DNA from: Thysanoteuthis rhombus
Lineage: Eukaryota; Mollusca; Cephalopoda; Oegopsida; Thysanoteuthidae
Length of the DNA stretch: 64,000 bases
Direction of reading: 5' to 3'
NCBI GenBank assembly: GCA_963457665.1
Contig: OY735209.1
Location: 8,371,814 to 8,435,813 of the forward strand
In this document: piece after piece, positions 33,089 through 44,019 of the stretch
Position numbering within the stretch: position 1 is the stretch's first letter
Layout: every line of letters begins with the position of its first letter
The notes under the pieces: model-generated
The model's database searches: none
The model's input: the letters and a program-made list of their open reading frames with translations, nothing else
What the model was told of the DNA's origin: nothing
Translations under genes and position numbers: made by a program

Positions 33089-33090
<2 letters not shown>

Positions 33091-33163
<73 letters not shown>

Positions 33164-33170
33164 TATATCA
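33091..33170. repeat. (TA)n array
   Basis: About 80 bases. (CTAT)n patches follow at 33200-33270. Confidence 0.95.
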
Positions 33171-33830
33171 CTGTTCCTATCTTTTTCAGCCAATTCACAT
33201 CTATCTATCTATCTGTCTATCTATCTTTCTGTTCACATCTATCTCTGAACCACGCATCTATCAATCTATCTGCAGAAATAGAAAGGTCCGAATATTCCAC
33301 AAGAAGGGTCCAATAAATGTAAGATATAAGTAAAAAGTAAGGAAAAGCTGGACCGGTGGGAGATTTTATATTTGATAAATTGGATATTTAATAAAAAGGG
33401 TGTGTGTTGATAGATGTATTTCTCAGCCCACAGAAAAAATTTCTCTGAGCATTTTCAATAAAATCATCAAGAGAAAAATGAGTGGGTGTTTGGAAATATG
33501 TACATTTATGTATAAATGTGTGTATGTGTGTGCACGTCCATGTGTATCTTTATGTACGTATACATAGAGAGAAATGAATGTCCCTTGTGGTGATAGGTGT
33601 TGAAAAATATACACATATACATATCTGAGATTTTGCTGTTCCCATGTTTCAGTTTTCTTCCCTCAACCTCAAACATATAAACAGCAGATTTTTTTTTCCT
33701 AAAGGCTGCAATTCTTCTTCTGAAAAAGATGGCTGTTACCCGTTGAAATGCATCGAAACATGCCCACGTGATAGATGTAACACCTGCTTTCTCTCAAGTT
33801 TTTCTACCCACTTTCCAATTGTCACTTTTA
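33171..33830. other. Unassigned DNA with a conserved-looking hairpin-prone motif
   Basis: 33690-33805 carries CCTAAAGGCTGCAATTCTTC, TGAAAAAGATGGCTGTTACC, CGTTGAAATGCATCGAAACA, TGCCCACGTGATAGATGTAA. It gives the impression of a structured retroelement terminus (GAAA and TGAAAC motifs near stems), but I cannot name it. The cysteine-rich translation of the same stretch is probably accidental. Confidence 0.3.
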
Positions 33831-33832
33831 TC

Positions 33833-33835
<3 letters not shown>

Positions 33836-33901
<66 letters not shown>
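33836..33901. repeat. (TA)n array
   Basis: About 58 bases of TA ending in TGTATGTA. Confidence 0.95.
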
Positions 33902-35200
33902 AGTGTTGCAATCATGTTTACTTATACTTAAGCATTAATATGTTTGTACTTTTCTTTCTTTAAACTATTTACATTGGTTTGGAAATGAAAGATTTTTCAA
34001 ATGTTGCATCTTTTTTCTTTTTCTAGGAACCCTCTCCACTGCTAACGGATCTGTTTACTAAATGTAAGTAAATATCCTATATTTTCAAACTTTTTATACA
34101 TTGTTATGGCTTCTATTCCTCTTGATATTCAGTTACTTGTGGTGATGATTACTGGCGTGAGGCGAAGAATCGATTACCGTTATTCTATATACGAACAGAT
34201 TTTCAGCGCTTCAAGACCCGAAATATTGTGATGATGATATGTTAGTCTGAGTCGTCAGAGGTTGGGTTGGTTGGAAGTACCAAACACTGGGATATGAAAG
34301 CAAGAGGAGGGACGCTGACTGTTTGTTTTTTGTTTTTTGTTGCTGTTGTTTTTTGGGTTTTTTGAGGGGGTTTTACCTTTTTTTTGTAAGTTGCTTCTCT
34401 CTGAAAAGTATCAATGCCTTCCAACGTTAAAACTATTCAACACGATTGTTGTCGAAATCGACTTTATTTTTCTACTACAACGGAACAGAAACAAGAACAA
34501 CAAGAACAATCTTCGCCCAAATTAGTTTGTAAATCGATACGCAAGAGGTTGTGGTGGTAAATGAGACTGGGGTGTAGGATAATGGGTGAAAAAAGTTGTT
34601 TGCTGTCGCAATGTTGTCCCGCTACAGAATATAGACGAACGCCATTTTTACTCCTACCTTCTTTGGAAAAAGCAAAAAATAAAATTGCAGAAAGTGAGAA
34701 TACGGAAAGCGACGATCCCCTGCATTTGAATTCTTGTTTGAAACTTAGAGGAGAAACTAAAGAAAACTCATTTCAGTGGAAGAGTCCATTGTATCAAATG
34801 GTGGGCAAGGAGTACTTTCATGATCAAATTTGTTAGCTTTAAATGGGTTTCCATGGTACACGGGCCAAGAACCTAGGAGATCACATTGTATATAGATATT
34901 TGTAACAATTGTTTTCTTCCAGCTTTCATCTAGACAGGAGGAAATCATCTTTACAGTAAATAATTAAATAAATTTGTAATTGCATTGAACTTTTAAAATT
35001 AGATTTGATGAAATTGATTGAAGATGCAATTTATCAATTTCAGCGTAAGATAAAATTCTGTTTCAATTAGTTACGTCACTAAACGTCACGGATGACGTCA
35101 GCGCAACGGACGAGACGTGCGTATCGCTGACAATAATATGTGTAGACGGAACCTTTTGCATACAATACATCCAAATCAGCCTCAGTGTTTTTTAAAATGT
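33902..35200. other. Unassigned DNA
   Basis: A T/G homopolymer-rich patch lies at 34319-34390. TGACGTCA-type CRE-like palindromes at 35060-35110 (TTACGTCA, GATGACGTCAGC) are the only regulatory-looking motifs, and I have no gene to connect them to. Confidence 0.4.
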
Positions 35201-35201
35201 T

Positions 35202-35202
35202 G

Positions 35203-35281
<79 letters not shown>

Positions 35282-35290
35282 AATATATAT
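35202..35290. repeat. (TA)n array
   Basis: About 75 bases of pure TA, then TTTATAAATATATATAA. Confidence 0.95.
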
Positions 35291-35454
35291 AATGATTTGA
35301 AGGATAATAATATCATCTTAAACGACGGATCAAATTCATAGTTTCCACCATTTCCTGGAAAATTAATGCAATTTTAAATAAAATCAGATACTCAAGTGGT
35401 ACCAGGTATATTATTGGTGGGTGAAGGCTTTCATGAAAAAATGAATTGAAAAAC

Positions 35455-35935
35455 AGGTCTGGTTAGTCACTCAATAGAAACCACCACGTTACCAAAATAT
35501 TTTGACAGCATGCTGCGTTGAGGTGATCTATCAAAAATCCCAAAAGGGGTGATCGATCAATAACTTGATTCTCTCGACTTTTTGTAGGGCAGTGATTGCT
35601 AAAAGTTTCGAATAAGAAAAAAAAAACAAAGAACAAAAACATAAAATACCCAAACAAATGTGATTGTTGCCGGGCCTAAACTAATGGTTCAATTCAGGAT
35701 GATCTTACATTACAAATTGGCCTCCACTAATAACGTAATCATGGGAGAAATTTTGAGAATAAGCTTTATTCATAGACTTATTATTGAAATTCCAGCCCTC
35801 TGACTCCATCGTTTCGATCTGCATGATACAATAGATGGCGAAACGGCTAATCAAACCAACTTGGAGACTAAAGAAACTTATGTTGACAATTTTTGGTGAC
35901 AGTTTTGGCTTATGGTTTCTAATATAAATCCGTAC
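35455..35935 (+). repeat. Repeat A, full-length copy
   Basis: It starts CAGGTCTGGTTAGTCACTCA; contains CAGCATGCTGCGTTGAGGTG, GGGCAGTGATTGCTAAAAGT, a tRNA-like block TCTGACTCCATCGTTTCGAT, and ends GAAACTTATGTTGACAATTT, GGTGACAGTTTTGGCT. Same order and orientation as 30809-31255. Confidence 0.7.
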
Positions 35936-36054
35936 ACGTTTTTTGCTTTTGTATTTCCGGGATTATCGCAAAGAGTTTCACTAAACTTGTAATCATGCTG
36001 AAGTTTGCATTAAGATCTCGCTGTGGAGTTATGCTTACAAGGCTACTTTAGCAG

Positions 36055-36269
36055 TCACTAATGGCAATGGGCAGGCCATGTTGCAAGAATGAAAGACAAC
36101 CGATGGACATCACGACTAACAACATGGATCCCCAGAGATCACACGAGAAACTGAGGCCGACAGAAAAGAAAATGGAGAGATGAACTAGACAAATTTAGAA
36201 AATACTTGCTCTGCAACGCCCATGATAGAGAATTGTAGCAAATCCTAGAGAAAGTCTATGTCTAACATC

Positions 36270-36306
<37 letters not shown>
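36055..36306 (+). mobile_element. RTE-type LINE (lineage A), 3' end with (GAT)n tail
   Basis: It reads QWAGHVARMKDNRW near 36065-36105, then TTWIPRDHTRN, a stop, GRQKRKWRDELDKFRKYLLC, NAHDREL and a terminal EKVYV block. It runs into (GAT)n at 36270-36305. It is 5' truncated just upstream of the AGHVAR block and is the closest relative of 24298-24590. Confidence 0.85.
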
Positions 36307-36307
<1 letters not shown>

Positions 36308-36404
36308 GTGCAGGGGGGATCAGGTAGTTGAAAACAAATTATCAAGAAGAGCAATTATATCCAATAGAAAAAAATCAATATATTGCTGTAGAAATTGATA
36401 CACA

Positions 36405-36988
36405 CGTTTAACTAGGTATGAAAAGAAACAGGTTGTCCAATGAAACAATCCGCAGCCTCATGGACAGTCTGCAGCTTTTGTAGTGACTGCATGCCCAGAT
36501 CAGGTTGTTCTTGTTATCTAGACCATCGCATTCACAATGTTGGCCTTCAAAGTTTTTTTTAATTTTTTTTTTTTGTTCAATGATGCTGCATATGTAGTAG
36601 GCCAGGGGAACCAACATGTTGAGGATCACATGATCATGAGAATTCTCGGCTAGCCACTCTTGGGCCGTGTGGGCCATAGGGAAGAGATCATAGCCCTACT
36701 CGAACGTATGTGTCTTTACCTGAGCCTACCCCTTGACCCAGGACATTTCGCTGGAGTCGTTGTTGGTGATGACCTGCTGGACGAACACAGCCGCCCTGAC
36801 GGAGTCTGATCGTTACTTTTTCTTTCTCTTGGCCACGGATGACACTTCCCCCGCCTTACAGGCCTCCAGCTCACTCCTGACCTTAAACACGAAGAATCTG
36901 GCCACGTCTAAGAAGCTGGCGATCTACGAGTCACTGTGGTTGGCAGTTAGGGCCATAAGCATGCCTTTCCATTTCCCGTGACAGATTT
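36405..36988 (-). mobile_element. Tc1/mariner-superfamily transposase, internally deleted
   Basis: From 36985 down, the minus strand encodes an N-terminal helix-turn-helix-like part (KIASFLDVARFFVFKVRSEL, VSSVAKRKKK, RSDSVRAAVFVQQV). It then passes abruptly into MSWVKG, a decayed block where relatives have VFQQDSAP, AHTAQEWLAENSHDHVILNM and an LAYYICSIIEQ block where relatives have PDLNPLDYYVWG. LIWACSHYKSC and a short tail complete it. About 100 or more residues with the first catalytic Asp are missing, the second Asp region is stop-ridden, and the third acidic residue is lost with the SPDLNP block. The GC content exceeds that of the flanks. Superfamily is confident; subfamily (maT-like) is a guess. 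Confidence 0.75.
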
Positions 36989-38195
36989 GAAGAAGTTATT
37001 TTGATGCAGTCAATATGTCTAAAGATATATGAGGAAGTTGAAATTTTGTTTGATGTTCACTGAGTACCCCACAATTGTAACCTTGTGTCAGATACATATC
37101 TTGAAAATGTCTGGCTATATTTAAAAATGTGTATTACGGGCGCACATACATATATACGTACATATGTAGGAGTCTAAAATAGCAATTTCAGAAGACCATG
37201 CTTAGTACAAATCAAATTTCTTCTATTTATTTCAATGTTTAGCCAGTTCATACTGGCTATTTCGAACAAGTATAATTGAGATACAGGGGATGGTGTGTTT
37301 TCATGTAGTTGGTGGGATTAATGATTATTCAAGTGGATTTTGAGTGTATACAGAAATCAACTGTGTTGTATGTGAGGTCATCAGAGGGATACCAGATGAC
37401 ATTCTTATGGAGAACTGAGCCGCAAAATTATCTTTTCTTAAAAGAGAAACTACTTGATTTGTTTCCATGAAGACTCCTTTGTTCTAAATAGTTGGTATGT
37501 GATATTTTCATCAGCGAAATCGTTTTCTTTATGCCGAAGAGTCCAATCCTACGGAGCGAGAAACAGAATAAATCTCATCATTCATTTTATAAATTGATAG
37601 GTTTATCATTGTGTGCAAGCGTATGTGCATGTCCTCACGTCCCTCCGTGTAAATCTGATCCGTGTAATCTGGTCTGATAATACTTTATTACATCAGCTTG
37701 TAGATTTCACGTAGAGAGCTCGTTACCAAGTTTTCCGTCGGAAATGTAAACATCTTCTTCTAAAGCAAACGGTTGAAAGTACGTCTACAACGATTACATA
37801 TCACGTAATCGATGCTCCAACAGCACACACGAGGGCATCTTCTATCCATCTGTAATAACCTCAAAGTTGGAACGGATTGGTCCATGTGAAATAAATTAAC
37901 ATAGCCAACTAAAAACACAATAGTAAAGTTGTCATAATATGATATGAGTCTGTTCTGAATTGAAAAGAATTATGCACCGGAAAACCGTTTTAATGTTTCT
38001 GGTGGACTTCAGATAAAACTTGAAGTTAAAACACACGGACTATTTATAATAAACTACTTATTATAATAGTTTTTATGTTTCTAATTCATACATGAATTGC
38101 CAGTATGTAAATATTAACGACTCAAATGAACAGACCGACATTGATGTAGCATTCTCAGATTCATAGTAAAGAGGATGTTACTTCCAAATCGCGTT
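36989..38195. other. Unassigned DNA
   Basis: Nothing recognised in about 1.2 kb. Confidence 0.4.
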
Positions 38196-38197
38196 AG

Positions 38198-38345
38198 ATA
38201 CACTGGTTCTCGTAGACCTCCGAAGTAAAGCCAAGTCGAGCATGGTCAGTACCTAGATGGGTAACCAACACCAAGTGTGGTGAGCAGCTGAGGATCAAGT
38301 GAAGAGCTTTACAGTAGCGATCCCGTTAATCTTCATGAGAAGGGG
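38198..38345 (+). repeat. 5S rRNA-derived SINE (SINE3-type), unit 1
   Basis: TTCTCGTAGACCTCCGAAGT, AAAGCCAAGTCGAGCATGGT, CAGTACCTAGATGGGTAACC, AACACCAAGTGTGGTGAG track the 3' two-thirds of 5S rRNA including the internal promoter (GAAGTTAAGC, GCCTGGTCAGTA, TGGATGGGTGACC, AACACCAGGTG). A GCAGCTGAGGATC body follows. It is better preserved than the copy at 7745. The missing 5' third makes a functional 5S gene unlikely. Confidence 0.7.
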
Positions 38346-38382
38346 AACAATATCCACCCAATTTTATCCATCCCCTTCCCTC

Positions 38383-38495
38383 AAAAGTTCTGACTAGTAC
38401 CTAGATGTTGTGATCATCTAGGTTTGTGGTAGGATTATTAAGCAGCTGAGGATCGCGTAGATAGCTCCACGAGACGATCTCTTCAACCCCCCCCC
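38383..38495 (+). repeat. 5S rRNA-derived SINE, tandem partial unit 2
   Basis: GACTAGTACCTAGATGTTGT, then GTTTGTGGTAGG and AAGCAGCTGAGGATCGCG repeat the end of the 5S part and the GCAGCTGAGGATC body of unit 1, about 185 bp later, followed by an 11-base C run at 38487. The two units look like a head-to-tail SINE dimer. Confidence 0.55.
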
Positions 38496-39325
38496 CCTGC
38501 TGTGTTGTGGTGAGTGTCAAAGACCGTGTGCACCGGTGCAGTGCGACAGCTAATGAGGTTATACTGAAGCTGCGCATTACTACGCGCATTGGGAGCCTTT
38601 GGATTCGTCCTTGGGCTCTCCTATTACTACCAGCCACGGTAGATCCGTTGCCCCTATTTATATATCTTCTACTTTTCTCCCGTAAAGCCCTGACCTTGTG
38701 TCGCAATTTGCTCTGGTGGGAGAGTAGATAAATAGACCTCCCCGAGACGGGGACTGATCTCCACACTACACCCCATAACGCAAATCGAAGGCCCCTACCA
38801 CCTTCCTCTGACTGGTCTGGCTGCGATCGACAAGAGATGAATCAGCGAATAAAGTGTACGAAGATAATTACTAAATTCCAGTAACGGAAGGTAAAGCTGT
38901 TTGTCTCAACTACCCTGAATACCTCGTTAATCAAAGAGGTAATTTGATTAGGCTGTTCCCCTTCGAGCACATAATTGCTTCTCGGTGAGTTACAGTTGAT
39001 TTCAATTGCAGTTTGACCGCTTTCAACGTCACATTGTATTGATATGTACGAAGACCGGATCTTACTTCATAGCATTTTTTTCTTCGACCTCCCAGTTCAC
39101 GATAGCACCACTTTAGACATGTTTGCTGTTCAAATGCACCAGAAGTTCCATTAGGGGAGAGTGTCAGGATGATTTATTCGAGCAGTATTCTCATGATGGC
39201 TGTATCGACTAAATGATTGGCCTTTCTCTTCCGGTTGGCAACAATGACTGGAAACCGATGGCTCTTTCCAGGTAAAAAATAACTAGCATCCGGCTAAACA
39301 ACCAGAGTGATAAAGATTCCAGAAG
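38496..39325. other. Unassigned DNA, GC-richer to about 38830
   Basis: 38500-38830 may be further SINE body. The complementary-strand 121-residue frame here resembles nothing known. The rest is unassigned. Confidence 0.4.
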
Positions 39326-39328
39326 ATT

Positions 39329-39356
39329 GATATATATATATATATATATATATATA
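39329..39356. repeat. Short (TA)n array
   Basis: 28 bases of alternating AT. Confidence 0.9.
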
Positions 39357-39434
39357 CTCAAAACCGGTTTTTACCAGTGTTATTCGGTCCCCGGTTTTAA
39401 AAGGGCGGCCACTGGGAATATATACGCATACGTA

Positions 39435-39735
39435 GCAGTATATGAGTTTGATAGCTCATCCAATAGAAAAGGCCATGTGACCAATGCATTTTGGCAGCGT
39501 GCCGTGTTGGGGGTGATCAATTAACAAATTGGGAAAAGAGGTGATCAATGAATAAGTTGTTTCTCTCGCTTTTGGGGGGGGGGCAGTGATCGTTAAAAGA
39601 GTTTTAATCTTTTTCTCAACCTGCAGGTGTAAATTAAGGGATCAATTAAACATAAACTTGCATTGCAAATTGACCCCCTATAAAACCTACTTGGGGGCGG
39701 TTAAAAATGAGGATTAATTGTATCCTCTAATTTCA
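39435..39735 (+). repeat. Repeat A, 5' two-thirds
   Basis: It has AATAGAAAAGGCCATGTGAC, CAGCGTGCCGTGTTGGGGGT, GATCAATGAATAAGTTGTTT, a 10-base G run followed by CAGTGATCGTTAAAAG, and GCATTGCAAATTGACC. It lacks the tRNA-like block and the AACTGAAGAAACC end of full copies. Confidence 0.6.
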
Positions 39736-40395
39736 GCGATTTTGACATTTTATTCCACCAAAAGACTTTTCAGTTCGATGTTTTCTTCGAGAACAAAATA
39801 ATGTAATTGTTCTTGTCAATACTGTACGTTTTTACTCCCCCTGTGCCTATCCCAACCCTAGTATAAATCTTTGTCTCCCGACTTTGTTTTGTTCAGATCT
39901 TACAAAAATGTGTCCGTGGCCATAGTTTCCTATCCCAGCGAATTATTCCCCACCCTAGTAGAATCGTAACACATCTACAAACACCCTGCCAGCTTATTAC
40001 AACTCCCCCGGGTCCGTTTCTCAAACGACTCTCCACCTCCACGCTCATTCCAACTCCAACCTCAACCTCTAAACACCTAACAGTACAATACGAACGTTGC
40101 AGTAATTATCTGCGATTGGAAAAGAAGTAGGAATGAAGTCTGCCCATGCAGCAGCCGAGGATTTTTTTTTTGTTTCAGTCGTCTGAAGTGACAAAAATTA
40201 TCATGACTTGTGATCAATAAATGTAATCAAATTACACACAGTTATTGAATGATAATCAGCGGGCAAAGTGTGAAATGTTATTGATACTTGCAGCCGAACG
40301 GACACAGCGTTATTAACGGTCATACCATAAGATAAAACATCCATTTTAACTGAACGCTCTCCTTCCGTCTTTTTTTCCCTGTCTCACTATTTTCA
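39736..40395. other. Unassigned DNA
   Basis: A C-rich patch lies around 39990-40080. Nothing recognised. Confidence 0.4.
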
Positions 40396-40400
40396 CAGTT

Positions 40401-40420
40401 AACGCTCTCTCTCTCTCTCT

Positions 40421-40471
<51 letters not shown>

Positions 40472-40472
40472 T
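40401..40472. repeat. (CT)n followed by (CG)n
   Basis: A CT array ends in GCGCGCGCGCGCGC at 40457-40471, a rare Z-DNA-prone CpG stretch in otherwise CpG-poor DNA. Confidence 0.95.
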
Positions 40473-40534
40473 TCTTTATTATCCCGCTTCTCACGTTTTT
40501 CTCCTTTCATATTTACTAATCACTCTCTTTCTTG

Positions 40535-40915
40535 TTTTGACACATTACTCCTTCTCTGGCTTCAATTCCAATTTTTTTCTTTCCACCTTCTTCTCCTTCT
40601 TCTTCTTCTTCTTCTTCTTCTTCTTCTTGACGTTCTTCTTCTTCTTCTTGCTCTCTCTCTCTTCCGATTTCTCTCTTGAGTTTTTTCTAGTTCTCTCTTT
40701 ATTTCCCCTTTTCCTCCTTCCCTTCCTACTCAGTCTCTCCTTCCTCTCCTGCTTTCTTCATTTCACCTCTTCTTCCTCTTCTCAACTTTTCCCTTTCACT
40801 CTCTCGTTTGAGTTCTCCTTTTTACCGTCTTTTCTTTCCCTCCCTTTTCTCTTTATCACGCACTCGCTCTCTCTCTATCTCTCTCTCCCGAGTTGTCATT
40901 TTAATTCTGTTCCTT
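40535..40915. repeat. Long polypyrimidine tract with (TTC)n
   Basis: About 380 bases of C/T-rich sequence with a (TTC)n core at 40590-40650. The 126-residue phenylalanine/serine frame is an artefact. Confidence 0.85.
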
Positions 40916-40939
40916 AACCCCTCCTACACCTACCCTTCA

Positions 40940-40943
40940 ATCT

Positions 40944-41025
<82 letters not shown>
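40940..41025. repeat. (CT)n followed by (TA)n
   Basis: CT array to 40980, then 44 bases of TA. Confidence 0.95.
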
Positions 41026-41028
<3 letters not shown>

Positions 41029-42080
41029 GTCATCCACAGACAGCTCTTTGGTTGTATTACAACTCTTCAGTGTGGCTATAGACTATCCATTATCCCATCC
41101 AGTACCATGAGGCAAGATCGAAACCTTAGCTCCAGGCCCTCAGAACTGAACGGTCAGGGAGGTGGATTTCAATTGATATATTTATTTATCATATATATTC
41201 CTCATCCACCAGAATGCTCCATTCCACATTGGAAGAGCATTGCATATATATACATATCAATGAACCCCAGTTCCTACCCAGTCTTATTCTCATTGTTCAT
41301 TCCTTCATCCTCTTAGTCCTTCTACGTTTCTCTTTCTTTTTGATTAAACAAAATGAGAAAGACAGAAGAGAGCCAAGAGGGAAACAGGAGAAAGAAACAG
41401 AGAAAGAAAAAGACGACAAAAGAGAGAAAAGCGAAGAGTTATGGTATTGCTGTTTGTATGCCATACGATAATATCATCGTGAAATATGCGATAAAAAGGT
41501 GTTGTTTTGGGTCAAATACGTTACGAGCTGCCATAGACCAAAAGACTCCGTTCGGCTGATTAACAGAAAACTAATTATTTCGGTGCCAACTTATAAATTC
41601 ATCGCCTATGACCTAAAGCCTGACGCAGCCTAGCTTAGTAAATACTGAAGACCAATTCCATTTGTCAACCAGAATTAATTTTTGCTCAAACCATTATCTG
41701 AGGCAGTGCAAACATCACAGCTGCTAATGTTCCTAAGATTTTACAGTTTCCCCTTGAGAATGTCATTGAAATCTTTTTTTTTTTCAATGTTTTGGGGTAT
41801 TACAGCTTGATTGATGATCCATTATCTTATATATGGGTGAAATATTGATTTACAACGGACTTGAATTTTAATTAAACTGTATAATATTATTATTTTTCCA
41901 TTTATGTTTTAATTTGTGTGAAAATAATGGCGAATACACGAGGTATGTTATGCATTCATACCCATCAATGTTGAATTTGGTCGACTTGGATTGTCTGTGT
42001 TCGGCACTTGATAAAAAGCGTATATTAGAATGAAGACTAAACTCTAGACGAGACACAAGCTCGCAAAGCTTTCCCATGAA
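41026..42080. other. Unassigned DNA
   Basis: An A/G-rich patch at 41350-41440 gives lysine/glutamate-rich frames of no evident meaning. Nothing else recognised. Confidence 0.4.
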
Positions 42081-42082
42081 CG

Positions 42083-42142
42083 GGAATACTCAATAGATAG
42101 AGCTGCCAGGACTCCAAAATGGAGTTCAAATCTAACCCTTAA
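42083..42142 (+). repeat. tRNA-like SINE head
   Basis: ACTCAATAGATAGAGCTGCC (A-box/D-arm-like) is followed by CCAAAATGGAGTTCAAATCT (B-box-like). No acceptor stem closes around it, so a SINE or tRNA pseudogene is preferred. Confidence 0.4.
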
Positions 42143-42399
42143 ACCCAACCTTCATTTCTTTTCCGAACGGTCGTCGCCACATATATTGTTTACTACCTGC
42201 CGTAGACTGACGGTCTTTACGTATTTCATCATTTTTTTTTTTCCCCAAAAAATGAATCTGGTCTCCCTTTTAGGTCTGTTCGAATCTGAAAGTACCAAAT
42301 GCAAAAAAATACCGGACTAATACATTCTTTTATTACATCATAGCATCAATAGCCCCATACCTTCAATGACCTTACATCTCTTCTTTCCTCCCTATTTCC

Positions 42400-42485
42400 G
42401 TTGTTCATTGTAAGTGAAACTGACCGACGGAAAGGCATCTAATAGAGATGTGTGGACTCATTTGAAGAAAAATCCGAGAAATTAG
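42400..42485. repeat. Repeat I, short fragment
   Basis: CTGACCGACGGAAAGGCATC followed by TAATAGAGATGTGTGGACTC matches the 3' blocks of repeat I at 20690-20735 and 45180-45215. Confidence 0.45.
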
Positions 42486-43110
42486 GATCACAAAAAAAGA
42501 AAATGATGACAACAAAGTCTTGCATTCGAGTAATGACGTTGATCGACCATTTGTGAAAAGGAAAGAAAGGTGAAGAGGACTTGTCAGCATTTAGTATTGC
42601 TCGCACCCTGCTATCAAGAGACTTGAGGACTACACAAAGCAGTGATATTCAATATTTGTTATGACAGTCAAACGTTACAATAAATCTGACAGTAAGACAA
42701 AGGGGGGATCAGTAAAAAAAACGAGAAGCCGAAAAGGGGAGAAAAAATAACTTTACAAACATTTCAAGATATAGACAAAAGGAATTACTGATGGACATGG
42801 TCACGCAGAGGAAATCTGAAACGAGAAGTTGAATCCTAGTAAATAGCAACCCTGAACTATTTGTAAGAACAAACTCTGTTAAGACTAAGATTGACAGAAC
42901 ACAGGAAAATAGTAAATGCACACTATTTAAAGATAAAGATGAGACTGCCAATCATACTTTTAGAATCGAAAATAAAGATTCCATATTGAATATTATTGTT
43001 ATCACATAGTTTCAGCCACTATACATTTCTGGGCAAATGAAATGAGCCAAGCTCCTTTTAATCATTTTTTGTCATCACTCTTTCATTTTCAGGAGTATAG
43101 ATGAAAAATC
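42486..43110. other. Unassigned DNA
   Basis: Nothing recognised. Confidence 0.4.
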
Positions 43111-43114
43111 CAAC

Positions 43115-43592
43115 AATATTATACCACAGCGCATGTAGCGTTTGTGTGCAGAACACGTGTTAGTAAGAGGTTAGTCTTAAAAAGAAAGGTCTCGATAGCT
43201 GAAACATTGAATGTAACTAAAAGACTGGCTCTGAGAAACATGCAACGAGTACAGGAGAGAACCACGCCAACAACATAGAGAGAAATCACAAAACAGCAAA
43301 GTATATTAAATAAAAGACAAGAGTCCGAAATTTCATAGAAACCATTGTGAGAACTCAAACATCAATGGGTTGGTCATATTGCAAGAATCGCAAATAAGCA
43401 ATGAAAATCACGATCCACAACGTGGATCCCTAGATATCATATACGGAATTGTAGCTGATAAGAAGCTAATGTGACGAGCAAGACGATTCAAGAAGTATTG
43501 GCCCTGCGATGGCCATGAGAGCGAGATGTGGCGAATCGTGGGAAAGGTCTATATCCAACAAGAGATACTCAAAAGGCTGCTGATAATTATGA
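43115..43592 (+). mobile_element. RTE-type LINE (lineage A), 3' part, heavily decayed
   Basis: Across frames it reads NVTKRLALRNMQRVQERTTP, then HQWVGHIARIANKQ near 43355-43400, STTWIPRYHIRNC, and the C-terminal GKGLYPTRDTQKAADN at 43540-43590. Order matches lineage A. Several stops. The (ATG)n tail is missing or eroded. Confidence 0.75.
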
Positions 43593-44019
43593 GGTTTCGC
43601 CTTGTTTTTTCTTCGGAAAGCAGAGCCATTTGATCAAGATGTCCGATAGTTGTTTACATTGTGCTGCAACGAGGCTGTTCCAACAATCTCTGGCTTCTTC
43701 CCACAGCTGGTCAGTGTTTCCAAATTTTCCCCCAACCAGTTTGGCCTTAGTAACGCGTATATGTTCTCTACCGGGTAGAGTTCTTTTATATGATGGAAAA
43801 TATGCAGCTTGTTGTTGTTAATATTATTATTTTGCACTCTCACACCAGTTGCCTGGTTGTTACCGCCTGAGTTTGAGTGACTGCAAGTCTCCTCAAGTTT
43901 CCAGCCCTTCTCTCCTAGTTCTCATTGGCCACATTAACACTGCCCAGTAGTCATTGCTGAAGGCTGGGTGACAATAAGTCCCCTCAGGTCTTCAGCCAAC
44001 ATCTCTTCTCTCCTTCGCC
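43593..44019 (-). other. Probable 3' region of the LINE at 44020-44345
   Basis: No confident homology. The end near 43810-43836 has a short (TTG)/(ATT) run that would suit a LINE 3' tail on the minus strand. Confidence 0.3.

Noticed and set aside
33644-33931. Cys-rich peptide (CNSSSEKDGCYPLKCIETC...) like a small secreted toxin or knottin
   Set aside because: No signal peptide; the frame runs straight into a (TA)n array, and the underlying DNA looks like a retroelement terminus. Cysteine spacing is not matched to any family I can name.
35060-35110. CRE-like (TGACGTCA) promoter cluster
   Set aside because: No gene or transcription start is visible nearby, so the motifs alone are insufficient.
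36733-36981. Plus-strand 82-residue frame as a gene
   Set aside because: It is the antisense shadow of the mariner-type transposase fragment on the minus strand.
38203-38282. Functional 5S rRNA gene
   Set aside because: The 5' third is absent, substitutions break the internal promoter and stems, and it continues into a SINE body repeated in tandem.
40537-40917. 126-residue Phe/Leu/Ser frame
   Set aside because: Lies wholly in a polypyrimidine (TTC)n-rich tract.
42083-42142. Functional tRNA gene on the plus strand
   Set aside because: A/B-box-like strings are too close together and no acceptor stem pairs, so SINE head is likelier.
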